From Polynucleobacter sp. AP-Ainpum-60-G11 (lineage in GTDB: Bacteria; Pseudomonadota; Gammaproteobacteria; Burkholderiales; Burkholderiaceae), in assembly GCF_018688375.1 (NCBI RefSeq), contig NZ_CP061318.1, positions 1,798,001-1,862,000 on the forward strand: a DNA stretch of 64,000 bases, in the 5' to 3' direction. How positions within the stretch are numbered: position 1 is the first letter of the stretch; every line of letters starts with the position of its first letter. Shown here piece by piece: positions 47,259 through 57,037 of this stretch. The notes below the pieces were generated by a model. That model was not told the DNA's origin. It searched no databases and was given only the letters and a program-made list of their open reading frames with translations. The translations under genes were made by a program, and so were the position numbers.

Positions 47259-48161
47259 TTGAGCACGAATTTAAATAAGCCTGCACGCACATTACGCTTC
47301 ACCAAAATGCATGGTGCTGGCAATGATTTCATTGTGCTCAATGGGATTGATCAAGATCTCAGCAATATCACTCGTGAAGAGTGGCATAAGCTTGCTCATC
47401 GCCAGTTTGGTATTGGTGCCGATCAAATTCTGCTGGTTGAAAAAGCTACGCGCCCTGATGCCGATTTTCGTTATCGCATCTTTAATGCTGATGGTGGTGA
47501 GGTGGAGCAATGCGGCAATGGTTCACGCTGCTTCGTTCGCTTTGTTCTCGACCAAGGTCTTTCCACGAAAAATCCTTTGCGCGTAGAAGTAGCGCATACT
47601 GTTCTCACCCTGAGATCTCATGATGATGGCCAAGTGGAAGTGGATATGGGCGCGCCGATTTTTGAGCACAGCCAAATTCCATTTAATCCAAGTGGCCTAG
47701 CAAGTAAGCAAGAGTTTCATGAGATGCTCTACGCACTGCCTATTGCTAAACCTGCGATGCACGATAGTTTGGTCGGTGTCTTATCGATGGGCAATCCCCA
47801 TGCAGTTCAAGTGGTGGGTGATGTTGACAGCGCACCCGTTCTCGAAGAAGGTCCATCAATCGAGAGAGATCCGGCATTTCCAAAAAGAGTTAATGCAGGC
47901 TATATGCAAGTCTTGAATCGCAATGCAATTAAGTTGCGCGTCTATGAGCGCGGCGCTGGCGAGACGCTCGCTTGTGGCACTGGCGCATGCGCTGCAGTAG
48001 TCTCCGGCATTCGTCGTGGCTTACTTGACTCCCCCGTCAAAGTGCGCACCCGTGGCGGTGATTTGCAAATTGCCTGGGGTGGCATGATCAATGAAGTGGC
48101 TCAGAGCGTCATCATGACTGGGCCAGCCATCACCGTGTTCGAAGGCGAAACGAAGATCTAA
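47259..48161 (+). CDS. dapF: Diaminopimelate epimerase DapF
   Basis: DapF converts LL- to meso-diaminopimelate for lysine and peptidoglycan. The 300-residue protein has [16 protein letters not shown] near the start, the first active-site cysteine in EQCGNGSRC and the second in [14 protein letters not shown]. The start is a TTG at 47259 with GGA about seven bases upstream; the next ATG lies within the conserved KMHG motif and would remove needed residues. Cotranscribed with the two acyltransferase genes. Confidence 0.96.
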   Translation: MSTNLNKPARTLRFTKMHGAGNDFIVLNGIDQDLSNITREEWHKLAHRQFGIGADQILLVEKATRPDADFRYRIFNADGGEVEQCGNGSRCFVRFVLDQGLSTKNPLRVEVAHTVLTLRSHDDGQVEVDMGAPIFEHSQIPFNPSGLASKQEFHEMLYALPIAKPAMHDSLVGVLSMGNPHAVQVVGDVDSAPVLEEGPSIERDPAFPKRVNAGYMQVLNRNAIKLRVYERGAGETLACGTGACAAVVSGIRRGLLDSPVKVRTRGGDLQIAWGGMINEVAQSVIMTGPAITVFEGETKI

Positions 48162-48206
48162 AGAGCGGAAGCGCTGCAAGTACGGTTGCCGCCACTATTC
48201 TTTAGA

Positions 48207-48875
48207 TTAAATCCCGTACTTCTCGCGATAGGCTTTTACTGCTGGTAAATAGTTTGTTAGATCGGCATTACTGGAGCCAGTTAAGAAAGCCATCAAGTCT
48301 GCCAAGTTTGCAATAGCCACTACCGGCAAGCCAAACTCTTGTTCAACAGCTTGTACTGCGGACTTGTCGCCAATCTCTGTAGCGGTTCCTGACTTCTCCA
48401 TACGATCCAAAGCAATTAATACCGCTGCTGGCTCAGCACCTGCATCGCGAATCAACTTCACAGACTCGCGTACCGATGTCCCTGCCGAAATCACATCATC
48501 GATGATGACCACTTTGCCTTTAACTGGAGCGCCCACCAATGAGCCTCCCTCGCCATGATCTTTGGCTTCCTTGCGATTGTAGGCATAAGGCACATTATGA
48601 CCAGCATCAGCTAAAGCGATTGCAGTGGCAGCGGCCAAGGTGATGCCTTTATAAGCGGGGCCATAAAGCATGTCGTATTGCAGGCCAGACTCTTGCAAAG
48701 CCTTGGCGTAGTAACGACCCAAGGCGCTTAAGCGTGCGCCATCATTAAATCCACCTGCATTAAAGAAATAAGGAGAATGGCGTCCTGCTTTAGTTTTAAA
48801 CTCCCCAAACGACAAAACATTTGCCTCTAAGGCAAATTGAATAAAGTTATCTTGATTTGAATTTTTTGAGCTCAT
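48207..48875 (-). CDS. pyrE: Orotate phosphoribosyltransferase PyrE
   Basis: PyrE joins orotate to PRPP to give orotidine monophosphate in pyrimidine synthesis. The 222-residue protein has the start FIQFALEANVLSFGEFKTKAGR, SPYFFNAGGFNDG, YGPAYKGI, the flexible-loop NRKEAKDHGEGG, and the PRPP motif VVIIDDVISAGTS. Length is typical. It starts only eight bases from the divergent xthA start, so the promoters of the two genes must lie within each other's coding region or overlap. Confidence 0.97.
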   Translation of the reverse strand: MSSKNSNQDNFIQFALEANVLSFGEFKTKAGRHSPYFFNAGGFNDGARLSALGRYYAKALQESGLQYDMLYGPAYKGITLAAATAIALADAGHNVPYAYNRKEAKDHGEGGSLVGAPVKGKVVIIDDVISAGTSVRESVKLIRDAGAEPAAVLIALDRMEKSGTATEIGDKSAVQAVEQEFGLPVVAIANLADLMAFLTGSSNADLTNYLPAVKAYREKYGI

Positions 48876-48883
48876 AGGCCTAT
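48874..48883. promoter_or_regulatory. Ten-base palindrome between divergent pyrE and xthA starts
   Basis: ATAGGCCTAT is a perfect palindrome that fills the gap between two divergent start codons and overlaps the pyrE ATG. Its AGG core can serve as a short ribosome site for either gene (five bases from the xthA ATG, three from the pyrE ATG). No room is left for a normal leader and promoter on either side. Confidence 0.6.
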
Positions 48884-49666
48884 ATGTTACGCATCATTTC
48901 TGCCAACCTCAACGGTATCCGCTCCGCGGTCAAAAAAGGCTTTATGCCATGGGTTGTGAAGCAAAAGGCGGACTTTGTCTGCATGCAGGAGCTCAAGGCT
49001 CAGCAAGACGATTTAGAAGATGCCATTCTCAATCCAGATGGTCTGCATGGCTTCTTTCACCATGCTGAGAAAAAGGGCTACAGCGGCTGCGGCATCTACA
49101 CCCCACATAAGCCGGATGAGGTGCTCTACGGCTATGGCAATGAGGAGTTCGATGCCGAGGGTCGCTATGTCGAGGCTCGATTCAAAAAGCTCTCTGTCAT
49201 CTCGGTGTATATGCCATCAGGCTCTAGCTCGCCAGAAAGGCAAGAGGCAAAGTATCGCTATCTCGATTCTTTTTTGCCACACCTAATTGACCTTAAGAAA
49301 TCAGGGCGAGAAATTGTGCTGTGCGGCGACGTGAATATTGCCCACAATGAGATTGACCTCAAAAACTGGAAAGGCAATCTCAAAAACTCAGGATTTTTAC
49401 CAGAAGAGCGTGCCTGGCTAACAAACCTATTTAGTCAAGTTGGTTACGTAGACGTTTATAGAAAGCTAGAGCCTGAAGCGACTGATACCTGCTACACCTG
49501 GTGGAGTAATCGCGGTCAAGCGTATGCAAAGAACGTGGGCTGGCGCATTGACTATCACATCACCACTCCGGGGATTGCAGCAAGCGCAAAGAATACTGCC
49601 ATATATAAAGATGAACGCTTCTCAGACCACGCGCCACTGACAGTAGATTACGACTGGTCTATTTAG
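48884..49666 (+). CDS. xthA: Exodeoxyribonuclease III family protein XthA
   Basis: An apurinic/apyrimidinic endonuclease and 3'-5' exonuclease for base-excision repair. The 260-residue protein has the start LRIISANLNGIRSAVKKG, the metal-binding CMQELKAQ, SGCGIYTPHKP, LCGDVNIAHNEIDLKNW, and the catalytic end DERFSDHAPLTVDY. All motifs are intact. It overlaps the end of convergent ampG by eight bases. Symbol may also be given as exoA in some betaproteobacteria. Confidence 0.95.
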   Translation: MLRIISANLNGIRSAVKKGFMPWVVKQKADFVCMQELKAQQDDLEDAILNPDGLHGFFHHAEKKGYSGCGIYTPHKPDEVLYGYGNEEFDAEGRYVEARFKKLSVISVYMPSGSSSPERQEAKYRYLDSFLPHLIDLKKSGREIVLCGDVNIAHNEIDLKNWKGNLKNSGFLPEERAWLTNLFSQVGYVDVYRKLEPEATDTCYTWWSNRGQAYAKNVGWRIDYHITTPGIAASAKNTAIYKDERFSDHAPLTVDYDWSI

Positions 49667-50993
49667 CAATCTCAGCGTCGTGTTTTTTAAACTCGACAAC
49701 CTTAAGGTGGATTGTGAGCCAAATCAGAATTAATACTGGCGCACCAATAATTGCGGTGCTAATAAAAAAGTTTGAGTAGCCAAAGTGATTGACAAAGACG
49801 CCTGAAAATCCTGCTAACCACTTTGGCAATAAGAGCATCATCGAACTAAACAAGGCGTACTGCGTTGCAGAGTACTGAATATTTGTCAAAGCCGATAGGA
49901 ATGCAATAAACGCGGCCGTAGCAATCCCCGAGCTTAAGTTGTCAGCAGAGATTACCCAGATCAAGCCATGTAAGTCGTGGCCTTGTGTAGCAAGCCAAGC
50001 AAACAATAAATTACTCACGGCCGATAAAATAGCGCCCAAGAATAAAATTCGCATCACACCATAGCGCAAGGTGAGAACACCACCAAGGAAGGCGCCCACC
50101 AATGTCATCACGACACCAAACACCTTGCTGACTGCTGCAACCTCATCCTTGGTATAACCCATATCCACATAAAATGGATTGGCCATAATACCCATCACCA
50201 CATCACTAATACGATAGATGGCAATTAAGGACAAAATCAAAATAGCATGCCATCCGTAACGCTTAATAAAATCTGCAAATGGCTCAATCAAAGTTTGGTG
50301 CAGCCATGCTTTTGCATTGCGGGCTTTTGCTAACTCAATGCGCACTGGCTCTTTACTAAACAGGGTAGTGACCACACCCACACCAATCGAGAGCGCCATA
50401 CAGAGATAGGCAAATTGCCAGGCAGCTGGATCGTAACCTGTGGCGCCTGATTCAGCACGGGCGGCCAACCAAAGAACGCCTGCACCAGACCAAATTAAAG
50501 CCAGTCGATAGCCTGTTTGATAGGTAGCAGCTAAAGCTGCTTGATGATCACTATCTGCAGACTCAATCCGAAAAGCATCTAAAGCAATGTCTTGCGTTGC
50601 AGAGCCAAAGGCAACCAGGAGCGCGCACCACACAATTGGCGTGAGTTGAACTTTGGGGTCAATGCTGGCCATACCCACAAGACCAAGCACAATCAGTAAC
50701 TGTGCAAAAAGAAGCCAACTACGCCGTCTGCCAAAAAATCTTGATAACAAGGGAATAGATAGTCGATCTACCAAAGGCGCCCACATCCACTTAAACGCAT
50801 AGATCAAGCCAACCCAAGTGAGATAACCAATCGTGCTGCGGTCAATGCCGGCCTCTCTTAGCCAAAAGCTGAGAGTTCCTAAAATTAGTAGTAGAGGTAG
50901 ACCTGCAGAGAAGCCCAAGAAGAGCATTCGGAGACAAGGCCATTCGAGATAAACCCGAAAATCTTTCAGCCAGGACTCAATCGTACTAAGCAC
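49659..50993 (-). CDS. ampG: AmpG-family muropeptide permease (MFS)
   Basis: A 444-residue membrane transporter with about twelve to fourteen helices, of the AmpG branch of the major facilitator family, which imports GlcNAc-anhydromuramyl peptides for cell-wall recycling. Typical parts are LFLGFSAGLPLLLILGTLSFWLREAG (N-terminus, quoted in part as GFSAGLPLLL), GLIYAFKWMWAPLVDR, FGSATQDIALDAFRIE and YSATQYALFSSMMLLLPKW. It fits with the transglycosylase in this window. It overlaps metW by eight bases and xthA by eight bases at the other end. Confidence 0.92.
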   Translation of the reverse strand: MLSTIESWLKDFRVYLEWPCLRMLFLGFSAGLPLLLILGTLSFWLREAGIDRSTIGYLTWVGLIYAFKWMWAPLVDRLSIPLLSRFFGRRRSWLLFAQLLIVLGLVGMASIDPKVQLTPIVWCALLVAFGSATQDIALDAFRIESADSDHQAALAATYQTGYRLALIWSGAGVLWLAARAESGATGYDPAAWQFAYLCMALSIGVGVVTTLFSKEPVRIELAKARNAKAWLHQTLIEPFADFIKRYGWHAILILSLIAIYRISDVVMGIMANPFYVDMGYTKDEVAAVSKVFGVVMTLVGAFLGGVLTLRYGVMRILFLGAILSAVSNLLFAWLATQGHDLHGLIWVISADNLSSGIATAAFIAFLSALTNIQYSATQYALFSSMMLLLPKWLAGFSGVFVNHFGYSNFFISTAIIGAPVLILIWLTIHLKVVEFKKHDAEIAK

Positions 50994-51567
50994 GTCGAAC
51001 GCGGAACAGCGCTAGGCTTCCAAAAAGATTGGGCATCAAGGTAACCTGACGGCCCTCGTGCAAGATACATTGATCCAAAATTTGCAAACCTAAGCTCGAA
51101 GCCAACTTTTCAAAATCAGCGACCGTGAGAACACGCACGTTAGGTGTGTTGTACCACTGGTATGGCAGGCTCTTAGAGACGGGCATGCGGCCAAAGCCAA
51201 CCGACAGGCGATGAGACCAATGGCCAAAGTTTGGGAAAGAAACAATTGACTCTTTGCCAACTCGAACTACTTCACGCAAGATCTTTTCAGTTTCATGAAT
51301 GGTCTGCAATGTCTGTGAGAGCACTACCGTATCAAAGCTATTGTTCTCAAAGAGCGCTAAGCCCCCTTCAAGATTTTGCTGAATGACATTCAATCCTTTT
51401 TGCACGCATGAAAGCACACGTGCATCATCAATCTCTACGCCGTAGGCATGAACCGGTTTTTTCTTTTGCAAATACTCTAAGAAGCTGCCATCACCGCAAC
51501 CGAGATCTAGCACTTCACTATTAGGCGCTATCCAGTTCGCTATTGCGGCAAAGTCTGCGCGCTTCAT
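50986..51567 (-). CDS. metW: MetW, methyltransferase-fold partner of MetX
   Basis: A 193-residue class I SAM-binding-fold protein. The motif [18 protein letters not shown] is followed by [17 protein letters not shown] and [19 protein letters not shown], then [11 protein letters not shown] and QWYNTPNVR, all typical of MetW. MetW acts with MetX in methionine synthesis; in several bacteria it is needed for full homoserine acyltransferase activity. The ATG at 51567 overlaps the TGA of metX by four bases, as expected for the metX-metW pair. Confidence 0.96.
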   Translation of the reverse strand: MKRADFAAIANWIAPNSEVLDLGCGDGSFLEYLQKKKPVHAYGVEIDDARVLSCVQKGLNVIQQNLEGGLALFENNSFDTVVLSQTLQTIHETEKILREVVRVGKESIVSFPNFGHWSHRLSVGFGRMPVSKSLPYQWYNTPNVRVLTVADFEKLASSLGLQILDQCILHEGRQVTLMPNLFGSLALFRVRRA

Positions 51568-52703
51568 GATTTAGCCTCTAGCATTTGTTCAAAATAAGCA
51601 CGAATCAGATTGTGATAACGAGGGTCATCTAACAAGAAAGCATCATGCCCGTGTGGCGCATCAATCTCTGCATAACTTACTTCACTCTTGTTGCTGAGTA
51701 AAGATTCCACAATCTCGCGACTACGATTGGGTGGAAAACGCCAATCGGTTGAAAAGCTCACTACCAAAAACTTAGCCTGCACTTCCGCTAAAGCACGATT
51801 GAGGCTACCCTCATAACGACGGGAAGGGTCAAAATAATCTAATGCTCTGGTGATCAGCAAATAGGTGTTGGCATCAAAGTACGTGGAGAACTTATCGCCT
51901 TGATGACGCAAATAACTCTCTACCTCAAATTCGACATCAAAACTAAAACGATAGTCTTGAGATTCACCGTAAGGTCGTTGTAATTCGCGCCCAAACTTTT
52001 CTGCCATGTCATCGTCAGATAAGTACGTAATATGTCCAACCATACGAGCCAACTTTAGACCGCGCTTTGGCACCACGCCATGCTCGTAATAATTACCACC
52101 ATGAAAATCAGGGTCAGACAAAATAGCGTTTCGCGCCACTTCATTAAATGCAATATTTTGTGCGCTTAACTTTGGTGTTGAGGCGATTACCAAGCAATGC
52201 GCGAGGCGTCTAGGAAACTGAATTGACCAAGCCAATGCTTGCATACCACCCAAGCTTCCGCCCATCACCGCAGCAAAACGGCGAATACCCAACTTATCAG
52301 CCAAGCGCGCCTGGGTGTTTACCCAATCTTCTACTGTGATGACCGGGAAATCGGCGCCATAAGGCTTGCCAGTAGCGGGATTAATGCTCATCGGCCCAGT
52401 AGACCCAAAGCAAGAGCCCAAGTTATTAACGCCAATGACAAAGAAGTGGTTCGTATCTACCGGCTTGCCTGGCCCAATCATGTTGTCCCACCAACCAATA
52501 TCGCTTGCATCATCGGGGTTGGGACCGGCTACATGGTGCGATGCATTGAGCGCATGGCAAACCAGCACAGCATTACTTTTATCGGCATTGAGCTTGCCGT
52601 AAGTTTCAATAACTAAATCGTAGCCCGATAAGATGGCGCCACTTTGCAAAGGCAAGGGCTCGGCAAAGTGGATCGTGTTTCTAGAGAGGTGCAGCTCGCT
52701 CAT
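51564..52703 (-). CDS. metX: Homoserine O-acyltransferase MetX
   Basis: MetX activates homoserine by acylation, the first specific step of methionine synthesis. The 379-residue alpha/beta hydrolase-fold protein has [12 protein letters not shown], the nucleophile Ser in [11 protein letters not shown], and Asp/His in [11 protein letters not shown] and [11 protein letters not shown]. Many betaproteobacterial MetX enzymes use succinyl-CoA rather than acetyl-CoA; I cannot settle the donor by eye. It overlaps slmA by four bases and metW by four bases. Confidence 0.94.
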   Translation of the reverse strand: MSELHLSRNTIHFAEPLPLQSGAILSGYDLVIETYGKLNADKSNAVLVCHALNASHHVAGPNPDDASDIGWWDNMIGPGKPVDTNHFFVIGVNNLGSCFGSTGPMSINPATGKPYGADFPVITVEDWVNTQARLADKLGIRRFAAVMGGSLGGMQALAWSIQFPRRLAHCLVIASTPKLSAQNIAFNEVARNAILSDPDFHGGNYYEHGVVPKRGLKLARMVGHITYLSDDDMAEKFGRELQRPYGESQDYRFSFDVEFEVESYLRHQGDKFSTYFDANTYLLITRALDYFDPSRRYEGSLNRALAEVQAKFLVVSFSTDWRFPPNRSREIVESLLSNKSEVSYAEIDAPHGHDAFLLDDPRYHNLIRAYFEQMLEAKS

Positions 52704-53356
52704 TCGGACAGAAGAATGCGTAGGCTAATATCAGACGCTTCGGTTGGCAACTTTTTAAAGCCGCTTCGTGCAAATCGATGCCAGCGCCCAAGAACGCAAC
52801 TCATCAACATAGCTGCGCGGACACTTACTTCATCTTGACTTACATTTGCCCAAGCCCCACCTTGTGTTTGAGCGATACGTAAAGACTGCTTGAGGGATGC
52901 CTCCACGCGATCGAGTACTTGTGTAATACGTTCCTGCAGGCGATCATCCTCTTGCAACAACGCATCGCCTAAAAGAACACGAGTCATGCCAGGGTTCTTT
53001 TCTGCAAAGAATAAAAGCATCTGCAAAATACCGCGAGCTTGTGCGAGGCCAGACTCTTCTTTTTGATTAATTTGATTAATCAGACCAAAAACTGTTTGCT
53101 CGATAAAAGAAATCAAACCTTCAAACATCTGCGCTTTACTGGCGAAATGTCGATAGAGTGCTGCTTCTGAAACTTGAATTTTTGCTGCTAGAGCCGCAGT
53201 CGTAACGCGTTCCGCCTTCGGATTTTGCAACATCTCAGCCAACACTTGCAAGATCTGTAAACGGCGCTCGCCTGGGCGAGGACGCTTACGCGTCTTACCC
53301 TCTTCGGCAACTGTTGCCTCGATCTCTGATGCAGTAGGGGCTAAGGAATCACGCAT
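52700..53356 (-). CDS. slmA: TetR-family nucleoid occlusion factor SlmA-like
   Basis: A TetR-fold DNA-binding protein of about 218 residues. The basic [20 protein letters not shown] and the helix-turn-helix [32 protein letters not shown] (in part) match SlmA, which binds chromosomal sites and stops FtsZ assembly over the nucleoid. The frame extends to a TTG at 53374, but the ATG at 53356 is preferred. It lies 21 bases from argB and overlaps metX by four bases. A different TetR regulator role is possible. Confidence 0.85.
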   Translation of the reverse strand: MRDSLAPTASEIEATVAEEGKTRKRPRPGERRLQILQVLAEMLQNPKAERVTTAALAAKIQVSEAALYRHFASKAQMFEGLISFIEQTVFGLINQINQKEESGLAQARGILQMLLFFAEKNPGMTRVLLGDALLQEDDRLQERITQVLDRVEASLKQSLRIAQTQGGAWANVSQDEVSVRAAMLMSCVLGRWHRFARSGFKKLPTEASDISLRILLSE

Positions 53357-53377
53357 ATCTCTATCTCTTATCAACTC

Positions 53378-54280
53378 TTAGCGCGAGCGAATCATCGTTC
53401 CAAAAGCTTGTTCAGTCAAAATTTCAAGCAATAGTGAGTGCTCAATTCGACCATCAATGATGTGCACAGAATTCACACCACTCTTTGCTGCATCTAAAGC
53501 CGAAGAAATCTTTGGCAGCATTCCACCAGAAATTGTTCCGTCAGCAAAGAGGCCGTCAATCTCACGCGCAGTTAAGTCTGTTAAGAGCGTGCCATTTTTA
53601 TCCATCACGCCAGGAATGTTGGTCATCATGACTAACTTCTCAGCATGCAGAATTTCTGCCATCTTGCCAGCCACTAAGTCGGCATTAATGTTGTAAGCTT
53701 GACCTTCTTCGCTAAATCCAATTGGGGAGATCACCGGAATAAAGGCATCGTCTTGTAATGCTTTGACAACCGCAGGATTAATTGCCTCAATCTCGCCTAC
53801 AAAACCTAAATCAATAGTTCCGCCAACTTTCTTTTCATCGGCAACAAACATCTTCTTTGCGCGGATCAAGCCACCATCTTTACCAGTCAAGCCAACAGCC
53901 TGCCCGCCAAAGTGGTTGATCAACATCACGATATCTTGCTGCACTTCGCCACCGAGAACCCACTCCACTACTTCCATGGTTTCTTCGTCGGTTACGCGCA
54001 TGCCCTGAATAAAAGTACCGGTCTTACCAATCTTCTTAAGGGCCTCATCAATTTGTGGGCCACCACCATGCACTACTACTGGATTCATACCAACCAGCTT
54101 TAGCAAAATGACATCGCGCGCAAAACTTTCTTTGAGGCGCTGTTCAACCATCGCATTTCCGCCGTACTTAATCACAATAGTCTTACCGTGATACGCACGA
54201 ATATAAGGCAAGGCTTCGGCCAAAATCTCCGCCTTGAGTAAAGGAGAGATCTCGCTAATAGATGGGGATTGCTTAGTCAT
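53378..54280 (-). CDS. argB: Acetylglutamate kinase ArgB
   Basis: ArgB phosphorylates N-acetylglutamate in arginine synthesis. The 300-residue amino acid kinase-fold protein has [38 protein letters not shown] and [23 protein letters not shown] (quoted in part), with all binding motifs intact. The N-terminal helix ([20 protein letters not shown]) is of the kind seen in arginine-inhibited hexameric enzymes, so feedback control is plausible. Lies 25 bases after dksA. Confidence 0.97.
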   Translation of the reverse strand: MTKQSPSISEISPLLKAEILAEALPYIRAYHGKTIVIKYGGNAMVEQRLKESFARDVILLKLVGMNPVVVHGGGPQIDEALKKIGKTGTFIQGMRVTDEETMEVVEWVLGGEVQQDIVMLINHFGGQAVGLTGKDGGLIRAKKMFVADEKKVGGTIDLGFVGEIEAINPAVVKALQDDAFIPVISPIGFSEEGQAYNINADLVAGKMAEILHAEKLVMMTNIPGVMDKNGTLLTDLTAREIDGLFADGTISGGMLPKISSALDAAKSGVNSVHIIDGRIEHSLLLEILTEQAFGTMIRSR

Positions 54281-54305
54281 TGCTACTTTTTATTGGATCT
54301 GCAAA

Positions 54306-54794
54306 TTAATCGCCAAACAACTTTTGACGAAGTTCACGGCGCTCTTGCGCCTCGAGTGAAAGGTTGGCTGTTGGGCGCGCAATTAAACGATTCAAGCCAA
54401 TCGGCTCGCCAGTCTCTTCACACCAACCATAATCACCAGACTCAATACGAGCCAAGGCCTGCTCTACTTTTTTCAAGAGCTTGCGTTCACGATCACGTGT
54501 GCGCAGCTCCAGTGCATGCTCTTCCTCAATCGTTGCACGGTCAGCAGGATCAGGAACCAAAATGTTTTCACGCAAATGCTCTGTAGTTTCAGAAGCATTT
54601 TTCAAAATATCGTCTTTTAGGGTCAGAAGCTTTTGACGGAAAAAATCAAGCTGAGCCGCATTCATATAGTCCTTTTCGGACATCTTAAGCAATTCAACTT
54701 CTGTTAAAGGAGCACCTTTAGCAGCTTTAGCACTTGCAGCCTTACTAGGTGCTTTTGGTGTAGCTGTAGATTTTGTTGGTGTTTTTACCGTCAT
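54306..54794 (-). CDS. dksA: RNA polymerase-binding transcription factor DksA, zinc-free type
   Basis: DksA binds in the secondary channel of RNA polymerase and, with ppGpp, alters transcription of rRNA and amino acid genes. The 162-residue protein has a low-complexity Lys/Ala/Thr start (1-30), a coiled coil with the tip motif PDPADRA (Asp82, Asp85, Ala87 as in E. coli), and the globular end. Of the four zinc cysteines only Cys125 remains; Thr128, Ser146 and Ala149 replace the others, so zinc binding is unlikely. It lies downstream of a putative metal chaperone gene. Confidence 0.95.
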   Translation of the reverse strand: MTVKTPTKSTATPKAPSKAASAKAAKGAPLTEVELLKMSEKDYMNAAQLDFFRQKLLTLKDDILKNASETTEHLRENILVPDPADRATIEEEHALELRTRDRERKLLKKVEQALARIESGDYGWCEETGEPIGLNRLIARPTANLSLEAQERRELRQKLFGD

Positions 54795-54907
54795 TTCGTT
54801 CTTTCCATGGATCTAAACCATTATTACTTCATTCTGCCAAACTTTTATTAACCTTTTGCCAATATTTACCAATATTGACCGTGGCGCCGGATTGTACTTG
54901 ATATTTG

Positions 54908-55972
54908 CTAGGCCAAGCACCCCTCAAGCCCAGCCAGCAGGGTGTCTTTAGGTAAATCGATGCCAATAAAGACCATCCGAGTTTGCTTTGGTTCGGCGCC
55001 CCAAACACCTGCTAAATCGCTCCCCATCATCTGATGGACGCCCTGGAACACGACTTTTCGGTTACTACCCTTCACATAGAGGACGCCTTTATAGCGCAGC
55101 ATCTTCTCTCCAAAGACCTCCAAAATGCCTCCCAGAAAGTCTTCTAATTTTTTATGATCAAAGGGTTTATCACTACGAAAAACAAAGGATTGGATGCGGT
55201 CCGTATGGCCTGCATGCCCATGGTGATCGTGGCTATGGTCGTGACCGCAAGTGCTGTGATCATGGTGGTCATGACTGTGATCATGGCCACAAGTTGCATG
55301 GTCATGATCCTCTTGCCCTAGGAAATGAGGGTCAATATCTAATTTGGCATTCAAATTAAAGCCCTTGAGGTCCAAAACGGCATCCAGAGGAACCACCCCT
55401 TTAGAGATGCCCTGAATTGGCGCGCGGGGATTCATGTGCATCAAACGATTACGCAAGGCATCGACTTCCGCAGGGGTCACTAAATCAGTCTTCGTAATGA
55501 AGATTTGATCTGCAAAGCCTACCTGGCGCTGCGCCTCTTCGTGCTCTGTCAATTGTTTTGGACCGTGCTTAGCGTCTACAAGCGTTACCACCGCATCCAA
55601 TACGTAATGATCTGCAACGTCATCATCCATAAAGAATGTTTGGGCCACTGGGCCTGGATTGGCAACACCAGTGGTCTCGATGACTACACGATCAAAACTA
55701 ATTTTTTTATCCTTACGCTGCTCCCAGAGCGAATTGAGCGCCTCAACCAAGTCACCTCGAATCGTGCAGCAAATACAACCATTGCTCATTTGCACAATAT
55801 TTTCTTGATTGTCTTGAACCAAGATGTCGTTATCAATATTCTCTTCACCGAACTCGTTTTCAATCACGGCAATTTTTTTGCCATGATCTTCAGTCAAGAT
55901 GTGTTTGAGTAAAGTGGTTTTGCCGCTACCCAAGAAGCCTGTGAGAATTGTTACTGGAATTAACGCCATCAT
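54908..55972 (-). CDS. CobW/COG0523-family GTP-dependent metal chaperone
   Basis: A 354-residue G3E GTPase. The Walker A motif is [11 protein letters not shown], followed by the metal-binding CICC (Cys66, Cys68, Cys69 in [12 protein letters not shown]), TKTD as guanine-specificity motif, and a C-terminal CobW domain. Between them, about residues 222-260, is a histidine-rich stretch with repeated [10 protein letters not shown] units, suited to holding zinc or another metal. The frame opens at a TTG at 55984; the ATG at 55972 is preferred, with 55969 also possible. It lies 113 bases upstream of the zinc-free dksA. Confidence 0.92.
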   Translation of the reverse strand: MMALIPVTILTGFLGSGKTTLLKHILTEDHGKKIAVIENEFGEENIDNDILVQDNQENIVQMSNGCICCTIRGDLVEALNSLWEQRKDKKISFDRVVIETTGVANPGPVAQTFFMDDDVADHYVLDAVVTLVDAKHGPKQLTEHEEAQRQVGFADQIFITKTDLVTPAEVDALRNRLMHMNPRAPIQGISKGVVPLDAVLDLKGFNLNAKLDIDPHFLGQEDHDHATCGHDHSHDHHDHSTCGHDHSHDHHGHAGHTDRIQSFVFRSDKPFDHKKLEDFLGGILEVFGEKMLRYKGVLYVKGSNRKVVFQGVHQMMGSDLAGVWGAEPKQTRMVFIGIDLPKDTLLAGLEGCLA

Positions 55973-56035
55973 TGATCCATTCAAAATCTATAAATACATT
56001 TCCCAAGCGGGAAACCTTCTATCTTACCGAGTTCC

Positions 56036-57037
56036 TCAAGCTTTGCCAGCCTTTGCGCGAGGATGGGCTTTATCGTATGCCTGCGCTAGGTGCTGAAAAT
56101 CGAGAGACGTATAAATCTGTGTACTAGCAATGCTGGCATGCCCCAGCATCTCCTGTACTGCCCTCAAATCCTGAGAGGACTGTAAAACATGACTAGCGAA
56201 GCTATGACGCATCATGTGCGGGTGAACATGAGTTGGCAAACCAGCCCTCATTGCCAAAGTGCGTAAGCGCGCTTGTACTGTTCTTGGAGATAAACGAGCG
56301 CCGGTAGCCGAGATAAATAAGGCAATCGAGGCATCCGCATGCTCAGACTGATCTCGCAGCGCTCGCCAAATTTTGAGCGAGTTCATGGCCGGTCCACCGA
56401 TGGGAACTGAGCGGCGTTTTCCGCCCTTCCCCAAAACCGTTACTTCTGCAGCATCCCAATCTAACCAGCCCGCTGACTCCTGTTGGCGATCTTTGCTTTG
56501 CAGCACATCGATACCTAAAAGCTCTGATAGTCGTAGACCTGATGAATACAGCAAATCAATGATCGCCGCATCACGCACCGCCTCCAGATCTTTTTTTTCT
56601 TCAGCCTCTTTTACTGCTTGATTTACCAAAGAGAGTGCCTGCTCAACCGAGAGTGCCTTAGGCAAGGATTTCAGGCGCTTTGGCGCTTTCACATCATCCA
56701 CTGGATTAGCAATCAAGTTTGCGGTAATTCGTCCCGCCTGGGAATCACGTCGCGCATCTTTTTCAGTAAGCCAGTCATACCAGCCACGCCAAGCAGAAAG
56801 TGCTCTAGCAATAGTGCGTGATGACTTTCCTTTAGAGTGCAAACGACCAGCCCAGCGACGTACATGCGCATTCGTTACTTTTAACAACTCAACAGCATCA
56901 TCTGTTGCCAACTCCTGAAGCTCGCCAAGATCCATGCGATACGCTTTGAGCGTATGGGGTGAGAGCTGCCTTAAAACATGCAGCTCGTGCAAATACTCTT
57001 GCACTAAGGGATGAAGGTCAACTGGTGCTTGGCTCAT
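56036..57037 (-). CDS. xerC: Tyrosine recombinase XerC
   Basis: XerC resolves chromosome dimers at dif with XerD and FtsK. The roughly 333-residue protein has the SAM-like core-binding domain (about 10-100, with LRQLSPHTLKAYRMDL) and the catalytic domain with Arg in SSGLRLSELLG, Lys in VLGKGGKRR, HPHMMRHSFASHVL, HASIASTQIY and the Tyr nucleophile in TQIYTSL. The frame continues 55 codons upstream to 57202, inside the DUF484 gene, but the ATG at 57037 gives the usual MSQAPVDLHPLVQEYL start. It then overlaps DUF484 by 20 bases. Confidence 0.94.
   Translation of the reverse strand: MSQAPVDLHPLVQEYLHELHVLRQLSPHTLKAYRMDLGELQELATDDAVELLKVTNAHVRRWAGRLHSKGKSSRTIARALSAWRGWYDWLTEKDARRDSQAGRITANLIANPVDDVKAPKRLKSLPKALSVEQALSLVNQAVKEAEEKKDLEAVRDAAIIDLLYSSGLRLSELLGIDVLQSKDRQQESAGWLDWDAAEVTVLGKGGKRRSVPIGGPAMNSLKIWRALRDQSEHADASIALFISATGARLSPRTVQARLRTLAMRAGLPTHVHPHMMRHSFASHVLQSSQDLRAVQEMLGHASIASTQIYTSLDFQHLAQAYDKAHPRAKAGKA

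Noticed and set aside
54859..54876. Direct repeat CCAATATT twice, ten bases apart, upstream of dksA
   Set aside because: Too short and A+T-rich to count as an operator without further copies; no palindrome resembling a Zur site was found.
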